A DNA stretch of 64,000 nucleotides from contig JBLDXI010000023.1 of NCBI GenBank assembly GCA_047495785.1, positions 1,054,001 through 1,118,000 on the forward strand, written 5' to 3'. This DNA is from Lepidodermella squamata (lineage: Eukaryota; Gastrotricha). Numbering within the stretch: position 1 is the stretch's first letter; every line of letters begins with the position of its first letter. The notes below the pieces were generated by a model. The model had not been told where the DNA came from. It saw only the letters and a list, made by a program, of their open reading frames with translations, and ran no database searches. The position numbers and the translations under genes are program-made. Positions 40,301-53,551 of the stretch are shown here, one piece after another.

Positions 40301-41596
40301 TGGAATTGAGTATAAAAGCCTCCCGCCATGTCCATATCTGCAATGCAATTGCTCGCAGCTAGCGCTTGGTTCCCACTCAGCGGTACAATTGAAATCTGGT
40401 CAGTGCAAAATAAGCATGTTTACTTCAAATTCCCAAGGTACTTCGATTTACATTAACAAATTGGAGACCTCCTTCCCGTTGTAAATCAAACAAATCTCCC
40501 ATTTCAAGCTCCATTCCCCGCCCAGAAACCGCAAAACAGTGCAGGGGAATCAACGAAGGAACCCTTCGGTGATTAATTTTGGGTTTGAAAATACCCCTTA
40601 GGTCAAGTTTCCTATCCCTCTCACTGTCACAAAATTCTCGATTTGATTTGAAAGACAGATAAAGGGTCTCCTCTCGAAAGTCTTTCTCAGACTACTGTAC
40701 TGGAGAATGCATTAAGACTAAACATCACTAAAATACTAACGTTGTAGGTTCGATAAACACGCTGCGATTGGATGATGATCCTATAGGTCATGTTTCCCGA
40801 ATTCGTGAGCATCGCAGCATTACCACAGCCTGGCTGAGACACGGCGTTATCCGTAACACCATTCATCGGTGGTGGATGAAGGGTTTGAGACACCGAGGAA
40901 GGACTTTGAGCATAGCTCACGTAGATTCTCCCTCCTGTTTCCAGCTTGTGCCAAATTGTAAAACCTGCTCCATAGCTGTAGAAGGAATCAAAGTTGACTG
41001 AAATATTGTTCGACTTTGCTATATATTATGGGATAAATAATATGTTGGGGATTTTAATATTGATCCTGAATTACCGGGCGTAAAGTCGGATAGACATCCC
41101 AGTCCGACTCCGAACCAAGCGTTAGGATTACTCGGTTTAAAACTGACGCTCACATCGACTTCCATCCGAAACGGTGCCAGCAATCCAAGATTGGTTGTTA
41201 TCATCTAAATGGAATAAAGTCGAAAAATAAACAATTCGCCCCGAAATCCTCAATCCTCACCCTTCCATTGGCTAAGCCGAATGTTTTATTTGCATTCGGC
41301 TGCGAGGAAATCAGTCTAATGCCGTTTTGAAGCAATTCAGATGAGTAGCTAACTGTCAAGTTGGAATTTCCGTTCACATTTGCATCAGTTGCGTCGAATG
41401 ATAGCTCTGAAATGTAACGCGGGTTGCCTGACAAGAATTCCTGAAGGGGGATGGAAGCAGTATCTGGTACCGGGTCGTATCCACAGTCGACCACGCCTAA
41501 TTGTTGATTTAATAAAGAAATTGTACCTAGTATGAAGTTGATTTGCAAACCTGAAGCCGCGGCCAGTATGATGAACTGTGAGATGATAGTAGGCAT
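37321..41596 (-). CDS. Receptor gene B: Cys-loop receptor with two N-terminal extracellular repeats
   Basis: Ten exons: 41551-41596, 41261-41496, 41075-41204, 40741-41018, 40211-40395, 39941-40160, 39719-39848, 39424-39671, 39242-39372 and 37321-38671, about 984 residues. Internal exon sizes (236, 130, 278, 130, 131) equal those of gene A. I chose the ATG at 41596, giving MPTIISQFIILAAAS as signal peptide; an upstream in-frame ATG at 41686 would add 30 residues with no signal character. Exon 10 has a Ser/Thr-rich linker, Cys-loop CKLDLTTFPFDNQTC and four membrane segments, with MPSRIRASSRVSYARITLTF before M1. That block and the 3' flank group it with gene D rather than A and C. No interrupting stop was found. 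Confidence 0.87.
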
Positions 41597-43724
41597 CTGT
41601 AGCTCGCTATCGTTCAATATGACTTTGGTCTTCCTCTTTTCTATTATGCCGTCTGATGCGTATGTTGGGGCTCTGGCTTTTAGCATTCCATAGGATCAGC
41701 GAGAATACTTCAGTCAACAGTCTAAATTCTCAAAATATCATAAATGATTCATTGAATTGAGGATCAAAAAGCTTTTACATCTCTCAATGGCTGCTTGCAG
41801 GTGCTGCAGACTATCTGCGATTGGAAAATTGACGAAATGGGGTGTTGCTGGACGGCTTGACTGCAGCATTTGTCCATAACCAAACATGGATGCCGAAAAC
41901 CATGAAATTTATCGATTTGTATAGATAATTATCAATATGATGAAATACTTCTCCCTTGTAAATGCAAAAAGCTCACTTGTGCAAAAGGCACGAGAGCGTA
42001 GGACGTAGGACGTTTTCTATTCTCGCTCCATTCTGCATTGAATCCGCAGACATCGTAAAATTCAGTAACACCAAGGCTTGAAAGCTTCACTTGTGCGGTC
42101 GGCAGCATAGGACGCTGGGACTTGCAGAAAAATCAGAAAATGGGTGATTTTTTATTGAGGTCCATTTGAGGAGCCGATCACAAGGTCATCCAAGGGGGTT
42201 ACATCAAGACGGCTATTACCCCGTGTTTCGTACTTGAGATTTTATGGCTATTTGTTACTTTCATATGAAGTTTAAAAGCCGCAAATGGTTCGAAAGTGAG
42301 TGCTTTATTTGTTTTTCCGATGGTTTCAGTCAGTAATCTGCTGTTACAACGGGTGGAATTAAGCTTTGGTACGCGGTTAACGAAGCTGTCGTCCAACTGG
42401 CGAAAGATTACAACGAGGCGATTTCCGACGGTTTCAGACGATAATCAATTTATTTCTCTTTGCAGTTCCTAGTGTTTTGGCTATCGACGAAGGATGAGCT
42501 GAGGGCTATTCCTAATGTTTACGTTTACGAAGACTTTATTAAGTAATTCGAGCCAATTTATGTCTATGGTCCGCTGTCGTGTTGGTATGAAGGTGCCTCT
42601 GATTTGATAATAATAACGCACTATAACTAATAACGCAACTGAATCGCTGAATAACCGGCTAAAGGCTGAAGGAACTGATATGACTGTCCCGCCCTCACTG
42701 CATTTCTCTCGAAACCCCTGGGTTGCTGAGCCTAGACGTGGTCGCGGGCGTGGTCGTAGTACGGCTTTTGTTCCAGCCTAAGTTGAACCTGTGGTTTCTG
42801 AACCAAGGCGTGGTCGTAGTCGGTTAACAGATATAACATCGATATCTGTTGACTAAACTGTCTGTAGCCGAGGTCGAGGTCGTGGCTAACTCACCAGCTC
42901 TGTTTCTGTCGACGTAGGAAAAAAACGGAGGGCTAACAATTCGAAATAAGCGCCGGGGTTGACATTTTAAAACAGCTTTCTAATTATTCGTCGGAAATCA
43001 GTATCTTAAAGTGTCGGAATATACTGTGATTGAATTGAAGCTTTTCCGATGAAATGATGCATTTTTAATAGCGAAATATTTATTCCGATTACCGATTCCA
43101 CGTTTACCCTAACAGTAATAACAATTAATGCGTAATTCTCCTGTCCTCTCTTTTCTGTCTTCGCCAATACATTTAAATAATTCCCACGTCATGATCAGAA
43201 CTATATGTATTATAACTTTATATTATGTATTATAACTTATATTATAACTATATGTTATGCACGTGTATGTATAGATAATATGTATTTATTTATTGTGTTG
43301 ATTCGAAACTATTCCAGGACGCGCCCAAAGCCCACCCGTAGCCGGTTCTATTTAATTTGTTTTGATCGAATAAAACATTGCTTGCTTTATTCCGATGGTT
43401 CCGAAGGTTTCAGATAAAAATGGTACGATGAAAGTACTTATTGTTCCGATGATTTGAAATTACTTCCAAAGCACTCGTAAATCATTCCTATCTGGATTCT
43501 TCTTGACTTCCGAAGGTAACGAATGAATTGGCATGTGTAGTCGACCCGGAAACCTTCTAGCTTCTAATACTGCGGACCGAGTAACCAGTATGATTAGCTG
43601 GGAATTTATACAAATTGCTCCAAAGCGTTCGATGTGAATTCCCTCTCCTACTTTTCCGTGTTGACGTCTGAAGCGTAGATTGGGAGCTTTTAGTATCCCA
43701 GGATTAGCGAGAAAAGTTTGGTCA
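41597..43724. other. Intergenic with a degenerate Arg/Gly-rich coding remnant
   Basis: No intact gene. Around 42735-42900 one frame gives repeated PRRGRGRGRS and EPRRGRSR stretches broken by stops, with a KKRRANNSK-like end near 42930. About 43660-43724 resembles the upstream flank of gene B near 41655-41700. A short AT-rich block lies at 43200-43290. Confidence 0.45.
42440..42960 (+). pseudogene. Degenerate RG-rich coding remnant (unknown origin)
   Basis: Several stops interrupt a region that otherwise reads STKDELRAIPNVYVYEDFIK, then Arg/Gly repeats near 42735-42775 and 42865-42885, and a basic tail. Arg/Gly repeats of this kind occur in RNA-binding proteins and in some retroelement products. 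I cannot name the source; treat as tentative. Confidence 0.25.
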
Positions 43725-44310
43725 ATTTTATGCCAGCGGATGAAATATACCTGCGACTTGAACAGATGAGATCGATATTCAGTGCTAAGCCAGATTTACT
43801 CTGAGCATGACTCTGTGCGTGATCTGCAGGAAATTGAACAAAAATTAACGCCCATTTAGCAAACATTATCAATTTTTTGATTCCTCATATCCTTCATCAA
43901 ACAGAAGTGCAGCTGCTCGAACTGAAGAATTCTCTGGCATTTCATCTTATTCCCTTGATGTGTTGAAGCAACTTCAAATAGCCAGTAAGCTATGCTTTGT
44001 ATCTGCCACCTTAATGCACACAATTTGTCCTCCAATGCGACGTATAAGGCCGCTGAAATACTGACTGCGAATTGCAATATTGGACCAACAGCTAATTCGC
44101 CGACTGAATACGACGACCAGCCATCAACTTTACGTCTTGTCCTTCAGGTTGACAGGTTTTACTGCGTTAACGACGTGGAGCAATCAGTCGCATTCAAAGG
44201 CGTTCTACAGATGATATGGATAGTTCCCTGTGTTGCGAACTACGTAAACAATCCGGCTAATCAATGGCCAGCCAAATTGAAGAAGCTGATACATGAACCG
44301 CCAGATAGCA
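43725..44310 (+). pseudogene. Truncated copy of the plus-strand Cys-loop receptor
   Basis: About 585 bp duplicates 2625-3190, including non-coding upstream sequence and the first 100 or so residues (NLSSNATYKAAEILTANCNI, PCVANYVNNPANQWP). The similarity stops abruptly after HEPPD at about 44310. The following bases instead match the 3' flank of gene A (from about 31028). The copy therefore lacks the Cys-loop and all membrane segments and cannot make a channel. It probably arose with the duplication that produced gene C. Confidence 0.85.
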
Positions 44311-46904
44311 GGATTTTCATTTAAAACATCTACAAGATTGAACAATATCCAGAAAGGATAGTGAGAAGTCTGCTATGAAGAGCAGCCGAACGTCGGAGTA
44401 GGTGTATGAAGTTGACACAGAGACAGCCTTGAAATCAGCCGGTTTATAACGGGCGTCACATCTGGATTCTGAATATTGATAATTCAACCGAAACTGTCAC
44501 AAAGCGCCATGGGTTTCAAGAAAAGAAAAGAGAGAACAGAAGAGGGCGTGTCATGGTGACTGTTTAATGAATGTGTGCGTGTTTCAGATTTCAGCATAAA
44601 GACAAAAGTAAAGATTAATTCCCAAAACGATGAATAACGCAGCAAATAAGGCCATCAAGTCATAGACCCGGATGAGTGGCAGCGCTCTGAAGCAGCGTAG
44701 CAGTTTGATTTCGTTAGAAAGTGTAGCTTCGAAACGATTAGTCATAGCTGCCGAAGTAACAATTTCATACATTGTCAAGGCCGCAACAGTTGCTGTTAGG
44801 CTTAGGATGTAGTTCGCATAGAGAATCTGATTTGAAGTCTCAGGAACGCTGCGCAAAACATCGGACTGTGCGACAACCATTGACAGCATGATTGTGCAAC
44901 AAACTGTAGGACGATCTGGGACGGCTGGCTCCATTAGCAGGCTGCCGAATCCAAGCAACAGCAGAATGTAGCAAGGAATCAGGAAATTCACAATGTAGTA
45001 ACTAGGGTCGCGTTTGAACTTCAATAAGATCTTGACGTATGAAACTTGGGAGGTGACTCTTGATTTCGAAGCCACAGTGCCTCGTTCTGTTTTGTAGCTC
45101 TCAAATTCCCAAACGCCGTAATCAAGAAAACCAGCTATATTAACATATAACCCGCCAATCGAAAGAAACTCAGTATTCTCCTCGAGTTCCATTGTCATGT
45201 CACATGTTTGCTGATCGAAGGGAAACGTTGTTAGGTCAAGCTTGCACTTGGTGGCGAAAGTTCCAACTCGAGTCCAATGGAAAAACAAGGTTCGATTCGG
45301 CCGAGTTGGATAGTAGGCAATTTCAATCTTCTCCCCGCAAACCGGATTGGTTATGTCGAAATCGGGCGTTTTGTTAGGGAAAATCATCGAAGGTCGCCAT
45401 ATGTCAGTTCGCCGGGTTGAAACGAGCCGCTCCTTGTCATCAGCCCCTGGAGCTGTGTAGCTAGCGTCGCAGGTCGAAACCATCCATTGGAGGAGGAATG
45501 AGCCCCAGAAGTAGAGTCGCTGCTGGTCCAGCTCAAAAGACTCTACATTATCGAGATCAAGACTGATAAATACAGACGTAGCACGTCCAGGTGTTCGCTG
45601 TTCAACGCCTAAGTACGGACAGGGGATAAGATCCCCTAATGCGACTGTTGGCAACATATTCCCAGCAATGAGCTGTGGAACAGGAAAGCCTGTTACTGGA
45701 TCGTAATAAGTAGCCCCTGGATCGGTAGTAGTATTGTTCAAAAGTGCTGCTGTTATCGCAGTTGTATTCTGATTGATCGAAGTTCTCGAAGACGTGTACT
45801 GTTGTGTAGTGGTCGTCATGAGGCTGGTTGATGATGATGATAGCGAAGATGATGATGATAGCGAAGAGGATGATGAAACAGTTGTTGTGGTATCGTTCCT
45901 TGTCGGCGACAAAATCCAAGTCATCCTTCCCGAGAAACAATTTTTGAGATATTTCATCTTTCAACGAATTCTTACAATCGCCTGACGTTGGTGGTACCTC
46001 TGAATACTACCATTTCAGCCATGCTATTCCCAGTTATGTATCGTAAGTTAGTGAAACAGCCGAAGGAGTCGCCCCATAGCCGGGCAACGCTGTAATACCA
46101 ACCTGCAAGAAAAATCGTCTACAAATCGCGAAAATAAAGAAAGATACGAACCGTCACAGTGTAGTTTACTTTTTGTACTATAAGCCTGTACTTCGCATTG
46201 CCACTGGAATCAAACATATTCGAAAGACCGCACGCTGGTTGAGACACACTGGTGTAATTAAACGGCACTGGGGTGTAATTCATGACTTTGGCGCTGTCAA
46301 AAGCCGCGTAAAACTCCCCGCTACCATTTGCTAGCCGGTGAGAAATGGTCAATCCATTGTAATTCAGCATAGCATTACTGCTGCTCTGACCGTCAGTTGA
46401 GCCTATTATTTCAATATACCTAAATGGTTATTACTCGAAGGTTTTCATGTCCTCAACCTACCAAAAGACTTCCATGCATAAAGGGTGGGGAAGTTGAGGA
46501 TAAACCAAGCTGACGATCCATTCGTCGGATAATAGGCGTCTAAATCCACTTCGATGCGCCACGGCCAATTCTCATGAGTGTTGCTAAAGTCCTGTGAGAC
46601 ACATTGAAACCTGAAAATCCCGACTAAACAATAACTAGTCAACTCAACTAGTCTTTGCTCAAAGAATTATCTATTGATCAAAAGGTCAATCGAATTAGGA
46701 GCCTTAAGGTCGCCTTTCGATCGCTGTCAATCCCGGTCGTTAGCTGCAAACTGCATTTCTTGGAACAGCTTTTCTTTTTTTCTCCTCTGAGTAATTAGCC
46801 TGACATTAGCCGAACGCTCAGCTCGTAGATAGTTGAATATAAACTAAAGCTTTGCAGAATGATGAAGTAATTTTCAATAATAATTCGATTATAATAATAT
46901 AATA

Positions 46905-47000
46905 ATAAAGTGGGGAGCACTAGCCTAGTGGATAAGGAAGCTAGCCTATGTGCATGAGGTCGTGGGCTCAACGCCCGCTGACGTAGCCCGACGGTGGTTT
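46905..47000 (+). other. tRNA-like sequence (probable SINE head) in intron 6 of gene C
   Basis: An A box TAGCCTAGTGGATAAGG (46921-46937) is followed by a B box region GGGCTCAACGCCC (46964-46976). Spacing fits a tRNA-derived RNA polymerase III promoter. Flanking structure is not that of a functional tRNA. The downstream 270 bp may be the SINE body. Confidence 0.5.
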
Positions 47001-47386
47001 AGCAATCCACTGGTGAGTAAACAAATTATTACTCTATACTCTAGTGCAATTTGAAGCAATTGTTCGGGGCTCTCTGGGGCAAGAGATATGGGATGTAAGC
47101 TGTAGAAGAGGGCGCAGGAATCAAGGTGTGTCGTGGCCCAGGATAGCGTCGAGGAGACGCGGCGTTCGGCACACTGAGGTAGATGTATGCCAACGTAAAA
47201 TAGCATACAGGAGAATGAGAATGAGAAAATTAATGTCCAACTTTGACCCTGTGTACAGTTGATAATGATAACCACTCCTCTACGACTCCTTCTGAGCCAC
47301 TCGAAAATTGTTTTATGATACTTATTTCCATAGGTTTTACAGCGACAGACGCTACTTTTCCATTCTATTTTTTATAAAATCTGATT

Positions 47387-47590
47387 TGTCTGTCCGCAAC
47401 ATCTGTCCGCAACGAAAAATGTCTGTCCGCAACAAGTGTTTTGACGCCGAAATCATTTGTCACTCTGCATTTATATCGCCGAATCGAAGGATCTTCAATT
47501 TGCTGACTTAGCAAAATTAACGGGGGGCTGGTTGAGAGCAATTAGAAGCATATAAGGCGAAAACTTAATATTTGCTGTTGCGGACAGACA
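47387..47590. mobile_element. Short MITE-like element with TTGTCTGTCCGCAACA ends
   Basis: TTGTCTGTCCGCAACA at the left is mirrored by TGTTGCGGACAGACAA at the right, about 200 bp apart. CTGTCCGCAAC recurs twice more just inside the left end. It lies in intron 6 of gene C. Confidence 0.55.
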
Positions 47591-49739
47591 ATTTGACAGA
47601 TTAATTTGTTGACAGAATTTGACCGTTACGCATGTGGCATGTAAATTTGGAGTTGGTGATTTTTTATGCTGAGTAACCCAGCTAGTAAAATATACAATAA
47701 CATCGTGATTTTAGGCAAGTAATTGGCACACTTTAATGACATCAAAAATCAAACAAAAGGCCAAATTTGACCTTTGATCAGACAGCTTTGCTATTACATA
47801 ACAACGGGTTGGAAAAATAAACACAAAACTTGTAAAAGTTAGAAATTATGAAGGATCACATCTTGGGCTATCCGAATATATATAATATGAGGGCTATATC
47901 GCTTGGTTTTTTTTGACTGCTTTTGCGACAAACTCGCGGAATCGCCCTTATAGATCCTGCGCACCCCTGATATGAATGACAACGGCCAGGGTGACTGGAG
48001 AGTGCAGCCTTTCAGATAGGAGCATCCCCCTGGACCCCATCGATACGTCCATGCCGTGATGCTGCTGTTATAGCCGTCGAAGCTGTTGATCATGTGAATG
48101 GAGGGAGGCCCAGCTAAATCATTCGGATACGGCACAGTAAAGGTGTCGGGATCTGGGAGTACAGATCCTTGCGTATGCCAGAAATAGCTGCATTCATAAT
48201 TTAAGAAGATAAAAAACCAGAGATCGGAGAAGTGGTCTGAGGGGGATAAGACAATTTTCTTAAAAAAACTCTCTCCAATCAGTGTGCGAAGTAGGATCCG
48301 CGAGCTGAGTAGGATCCGCCCTGTCTTTTTTATCGACCAATCAAATACATCAAAAAATGGGACTAAAATCATCCGACATCAAAACATCGATTTTCTCGAA
48401 TTTCACTCGAATTTTATGTTGAAATTGCCGGTGATTTATCCGAGTTGTCACTTTTTACTGTAATTGTTTGAAATTACGAAAAAACAAGTCGGCTCATTTT
48501 AGTCAAATTTTTGGATGTCAAATGAATTAAGACATTGGTCGGATAAAAAGCGTTTTCCCCGCAATCGATGATCTTTATGAAAATTCTGAAAAAACGAACG
48601 CAATCAGCATACAGAAATTACCCCTTCCACTTGTTAAGGGGGATTATGTAACGAAAAAAGCAGCTTAAAGAGGTTTTTATATGAATTTTTAATTTTTTAT
48701 AGGGCCATGAAAGCAGACAGACGAGCAATTTTCTTCCATTATAAATTGAATCTTCATTTCGCAATAAGGAATCACGGCGAAGCCATGTCTTCTCAGGTTA
48801 CTTTTCACGGGGAATAATCCCGTGGTGCTGTCTATTTTCTAATATTGGCAACTCTTAATCGATTATCGATTATTGATTTTGAAGTGAGTTCTTGTTTTTA
48901 TTTCAAGTGATCAAAGTCATCGCTGCTTGTTACTTTGTGGAAGATGGTTACCCCTACCGATTTTCCTTCTGAGTTTTGGACGTCTATTCCACTAAAAAAC
49001 TATGACGTTTCTAGTTTCAAAATGGGTCGATTATTCCCAAATGTTCAGCTTCAAGGGGGTAAGCTTATCTCCTTCGGAGTTTCATCGCAGCTCTCTGGGA
49101 AAATAACAACGGGAATCCCCTATACTCTCCCCTAAGCCTCTGTCCATAGTCGGATCAGATATATAAATCAGCAGCTGCAGTCAACTCACAATTTTCGGAC
49201 GACGATATCAGAATCCGAACCCATTCCGATGAGGAAAGGACCAATCCATGACTGGGCGCTCATCAGTGCATGCAAAGTGTACATGTTTCCTTGCATATCG
49301 ACATCGGCGATGCAATTTGTCGCTGGTAAGGGATAACTACCATTGAGTGGAATAATGGAAATCTGATTTTCAAGCAAAATTCCAGATAAATAGTTCTTTG
49401 ATCAACGCCAAACAACCTACATTATACGTGCGATAATTACGCTGCGTTTGGAACACGATTCGATACGTTGAGCTGCCTGAATTTGTTAGAAAATTACTGT
49501 TACCGCAGCTTGGCTACGATTCACCAAAGTCTGTACTCCCGTTCATCGGGGGTCGATAAGTGACGTTGGTTGTTGCAGGCTGTCTGAACTCGTTGTAACT
49601 TACATAGACCTTACCACCAACTTCGAGCTTGTTCCAAATCATCCCGCTACAACCAAAGCTGCTGACGGAATCGTAATTCGCAGCTGAGCTATTCGACTTT
49701 GCTAAACAAAATTAATAATTGAATATTAATTCAAGGCCA

Positions 49740-51650
49740 AAGGAGCATAACGTTAGCTTCCCCTGAGCAGCAAGTGCACGTTTTTTGCGAAATACTGCCA
49801 AGTTCAAGTGGGAATTGCAAGAAACTGCCTGAAAACGCCGTTTACTGCCATTTTTCATCTTTTTTAAAAACTTACTGCAGTTTTTGGAAAAAACTGGAAG
49901 TTAAAAGCTGGAAACCGCAATAACTTCGCGAAGTTGACAGTTTTTCATGAAACTTGGGAAATTCGGCATTTTCCGACTCGAGACCCGAAGTTAACTGCCA
50001 GGTGAAATATTTCTTCGTCGCCGTTAAACAAACTTTCGATTTTTCTATATTTTCACTGCGAAATGAGAAGTAGTGAACGAAAGTGAGCGAAATTCGATGC
50101 CTCGACCTCTAGTTTTTTGCCGAAAATTCCCTGGCTCGAAAACTGCCTTCTATCAATCTGTTTTTATTTATCATGAAATTTCTCGTTTTTCTCGATTTTT
50201 CTTAATTTTTCCTAATTATTTACCTGGATCCTAAAAATTACCGAATTTTTATCGTTTTCAGCCTGAACCATTTAAAATATAAGAATGACAGCAAAATTCG
50301 ATAATTTGGATTTTTCTTAAAAGCCAAATTTTTAATGACTGAAAATTGTCGCTCTAAATAAAAGCTGAAATAGGGCAAAATCATTGTTATTGGGGCGCTC
50401 GATTGTTGTGCACACAGGCCTCGGGGTGTTGCGTAATCACGCCATGCTTCAAAAATGTAGCTTTTTGGTTCCTTCAAATCATCATATTTTTGTTTTCAAT
50501 TCCAAAACATCCATCCCTATGTCCTATTTAGTAAGAATTTTTCGTCCGGCCTCAATTTCGCATTCTGAGCTTCATCCTTGCCTTGCTACCAGGTGTGTCG
50601 ACCATGCAATTTGGACAAGTCAGATATTTATCGAATTTTCAAGGTAATTTTGAAATTAATTCCGTTTTCTTTAATTTACCCGCAACTTTTGAAGGTTTGT
50701 CCTGCGAATCGATTTTGCAGTCGAACAAGTCTTAACGGGCCGGTCAGCAATTCGTAACGGTCTCGATGAATAATTAAGGTATTTTAGTGTTCAATTAATT
50801 TCAATTATTAATTTCAATTAATTTCTATTGTTCTTTCTGTAGTTAAGGACTCGTGCCGAATTTTACATTACCACTTGTATAATAACAAGTAGCACACTAG
50901 CTCATTAGCACCTTGATATAATACAATATATAAACTAGAAACAATAGCTATTCTTAGTTCTCAACTTTATGTGTCATAGGGCAAGCAGTTAGGATTTATC
51001 TGCCATATATGTGTTTTTTCAATAAAACATGAGTTTCTTCTTCTCGGGCCTGCTCCAGTGGCGGATTTCTGCATCGATCACAGCCGTTGTTCGAGGATGG
51101 CGTCTCGTGAAACAGCATCTACAATTAACTTGACAATTTTTCATTTTTTTTTATCAGTTTTGATGAATAAAATGATACTTGCATCGACGGATTTGCGTGA
51201 AGGGTAAAACTGTCTTTTTTGAAACAGAGAGTGAAAGCCGCATTTTTAATAGTGAATGCGAAGTAAAAATGGCCCTGAGTGAAAGTTCTAGTGAAATTAG
51301 CAACGAGCAAGTGACTGCGCAGTAGAAACCATCTCTCACCACAAAAACTCTCACCGCAGAAAACCACCCAGAAAACTGTCCAGCTCGGCAAAAAACTAGA
51401 CTTTTGACAGAATACTGCCAACAGAAAAACTCTCGCTAATTTGCATATTTAGTTTTTTTGATTTAGGCAGTTAAAAAGCCCGAAATTGTCGCTCAGGGTC
51501 GCGCCAAAAGGGCGGCTTTACTAAAAATAGTACTCGTGTATGAACAGTACGGCAGGTTCACAACGTGTTGGGGAATACAACCAGCTAAAGGTTATCACAT
51601 TCCACGGGCAAGTGACGTCAGCTAAGATGCCCTTTTGGCGCGAGGCTAAC
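49740..51650. other. Insertion swelling intron 3 of gene C
   Basis: Other genes of the array have an intron of about 50-65 bp here; this one is nearly 2 kb. The edges carry inverted GTTAGC/GCTAAC and CCCTGAGC-like sequence. Near 51500 and 51628 GCGCCAAAAGGGC is mirrored by GCCCTTTTGGCGC, a further nested inverted-repeat element. No protein gene is evident. Transposon origin is inferred. Confidence 0.45.
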
Positions 51651-53551
51651 GACTAACGATAAGAATCTCAACAACTTACTTGGCACCATGTCCACTGCTC
51701 GTCCGATGCCGAAGCCGAACCAAGCGTCTGAATTGCTGGTTTTGTAGGTAATCGAAACCTCAACTTCGATCCGAAACGGAGCAACTAGGCCATGTTTATC
51801 CGTTATCAACTGCGAACGCTCTGATTAGTTCAGTTGGGGAAACTTGGGGAAACTCACTGTTCCTGCAACCAAACCGAAGGTTTTGTTAGCATTTGCCTGC
51901 GAGGAGATGAGCTGGATGCCGTTTTGGACGAATTCAGCCGAGTAGGAGAGAGTCAGACTGGAGTTTCCATTTACATTCGCATCTGTTCGGTCGAAAGACA
52001 GGTCGGCTACATATCGCGGAGGTCCTGCCAGTGATTCTTGAAGTGGAACAGAAGCTGTGTCTGGTACAGGGTCGATTCCTGATTCAACCCCACCCAATCC
52101 TAATTTTAATAGGTACATTACTCATTACTGTACCGTCCGAAACTTGTACCTGCAGACAGAATTATGAAGATGAAAACCAAATATGAGTGAAAATCAAGCA
52201 TCATAAGGCTAACTTCGTGAAAAATTGACGGAACATGTTTTCATTCACCTAGTTTTCTCTAAGCTTTATCTCAGCTACGGGCAGAAATTACTGCCGTTTA
52301 CAGGTTTAGTAGCTTTTAGTAGCTAAGGCTGGGAAGATTGTGGCTGATATCTCTATGGCTTAAATTGCTCATTGCTTTCAACTCAATTCGAAGATTTGCA
52401 GAGGATTTTAAAAATTAATATCATAATGTATAATGTGTTCGCCTTGGGCCTTGGGTTTATTGACTTGACAAGGTTTATTGACAATTTCAAAAGCTTGGCA
52501 CATCGCAGAGAGAGGATTATAACTTATTTCACATGAGAATATTATATTTTGTTTTTATTTGATTTTTTGACATTTTCTGAATTTGACACTGAAAAACGAC
52601 GCCTGACCTCTGAAAAATGAGACAATACCTCGGGGTTTTCCCAGAAATTCATTTCAGAGTTTTCGTTCGTTTTCGAAAAATGCAGTTTTCGACCGAGTTA
52701 ACAATCATGCGCCATTCATCTTTTTCAAAAGACACCATTTCCGCTAGTTGAAAATCTGGTATAATTTCAATTTCACCGGATTTTTCCTTCTCTTTTTTCT
52801 TTGCGTTTGGCCCTTCTTATCCTTGGCTTTATTCTTAGTGCTAGCTTTCTTTTTCCGGCGCATTCCTTAGTCAGTCCTACTTAAATTAAACTTCTATGCA
52901 CTCTGCGAATCCATCTAGTTCGGGGTCGTCTTCTCTCCTCTGGGTGCAAACCATCCTAACAGAGGCTTCTAAATGTAAAATTTGCTAATTACTCCTTCCT
53001 CGTCATAATCACGTGATCTAACAATGTGTCCGAAGTTCGAAGTCCGAAGAACATCTTCAGGGCCTAGCAACAAGCTAGTGTGATATAAACATTATCAACA
53101 ACAAATTTTACCTCACTTTCCGTCTGCGAACCAGAATTAGCAGGAAGAATGAAGATTAAGCGTTCAGTTAATTATATTGCAATTTACACTTAAATATCTT
53201 CATTGTCAGTTGAATTCCTATTAGTACATACAGTATATATATATATATCCTTTGAATAAATTTTCACAGATAAAGTTTCCCAGGTTATAAATTATAAATT
53301 CAAATATTTATTGTTCATCGATATCATATGAATAGGGGAGACGAAATAAGTGAAATATATCAATGACGCGGGGTCGCAAGATATAACAGCCCTCCGGCTC
53401 GTTGTTGTGCCCTGAAATTGCAAATGGTAAAAATTCGAACTTGTGCAAGTTTGGATTCAAAGAGTGGTCAGAAATTGCCTAAAACGCTTTCAAAAATTTC
53501 GTAAATAACTTCAGAGATACAGCCTTTCGTCTATTCGTACATGTAGAACTA

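Larger units (their letters stand above)
44584..52204 (-). pseudogene. Receptor gene C: degraded Cys-loop receptor of the array
   Basis: The ten-exon plan is complete: 52150-52204, 51858-52099, 51680-51809, 49421-49701, 49190-49362, 47965-48187, 46462-46591, 46152-46402, about 45976-46102 and 44584-45925. Two lesions make it a likely pseudogene. Exon 4 has a nonsense TAG where gene A has the CAG of ESQPSCG, at about 49515. Exon 9 lacks four bases (an ATAT) near 46057, throwing the frame to an early stop. The exon 10 frame is still open with Cys-loop CKLDLTTFPFDQQTC and four membrane segments, so decay is recent or the 3' part is conserved by conversion. Introns 3, 5 and 6 are swollen to about 2.0, 1.0 and 1.4 kb by insertions. 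It is closest to gene A. Confidence 0.85.

Noticed and set aside
46946-47275. 109-codon minus-strand frame ending AGVEPTTSCT
   Set aside because: The end is the translation of a tRNA-type B box; it lies in an intron of a pseudogene.
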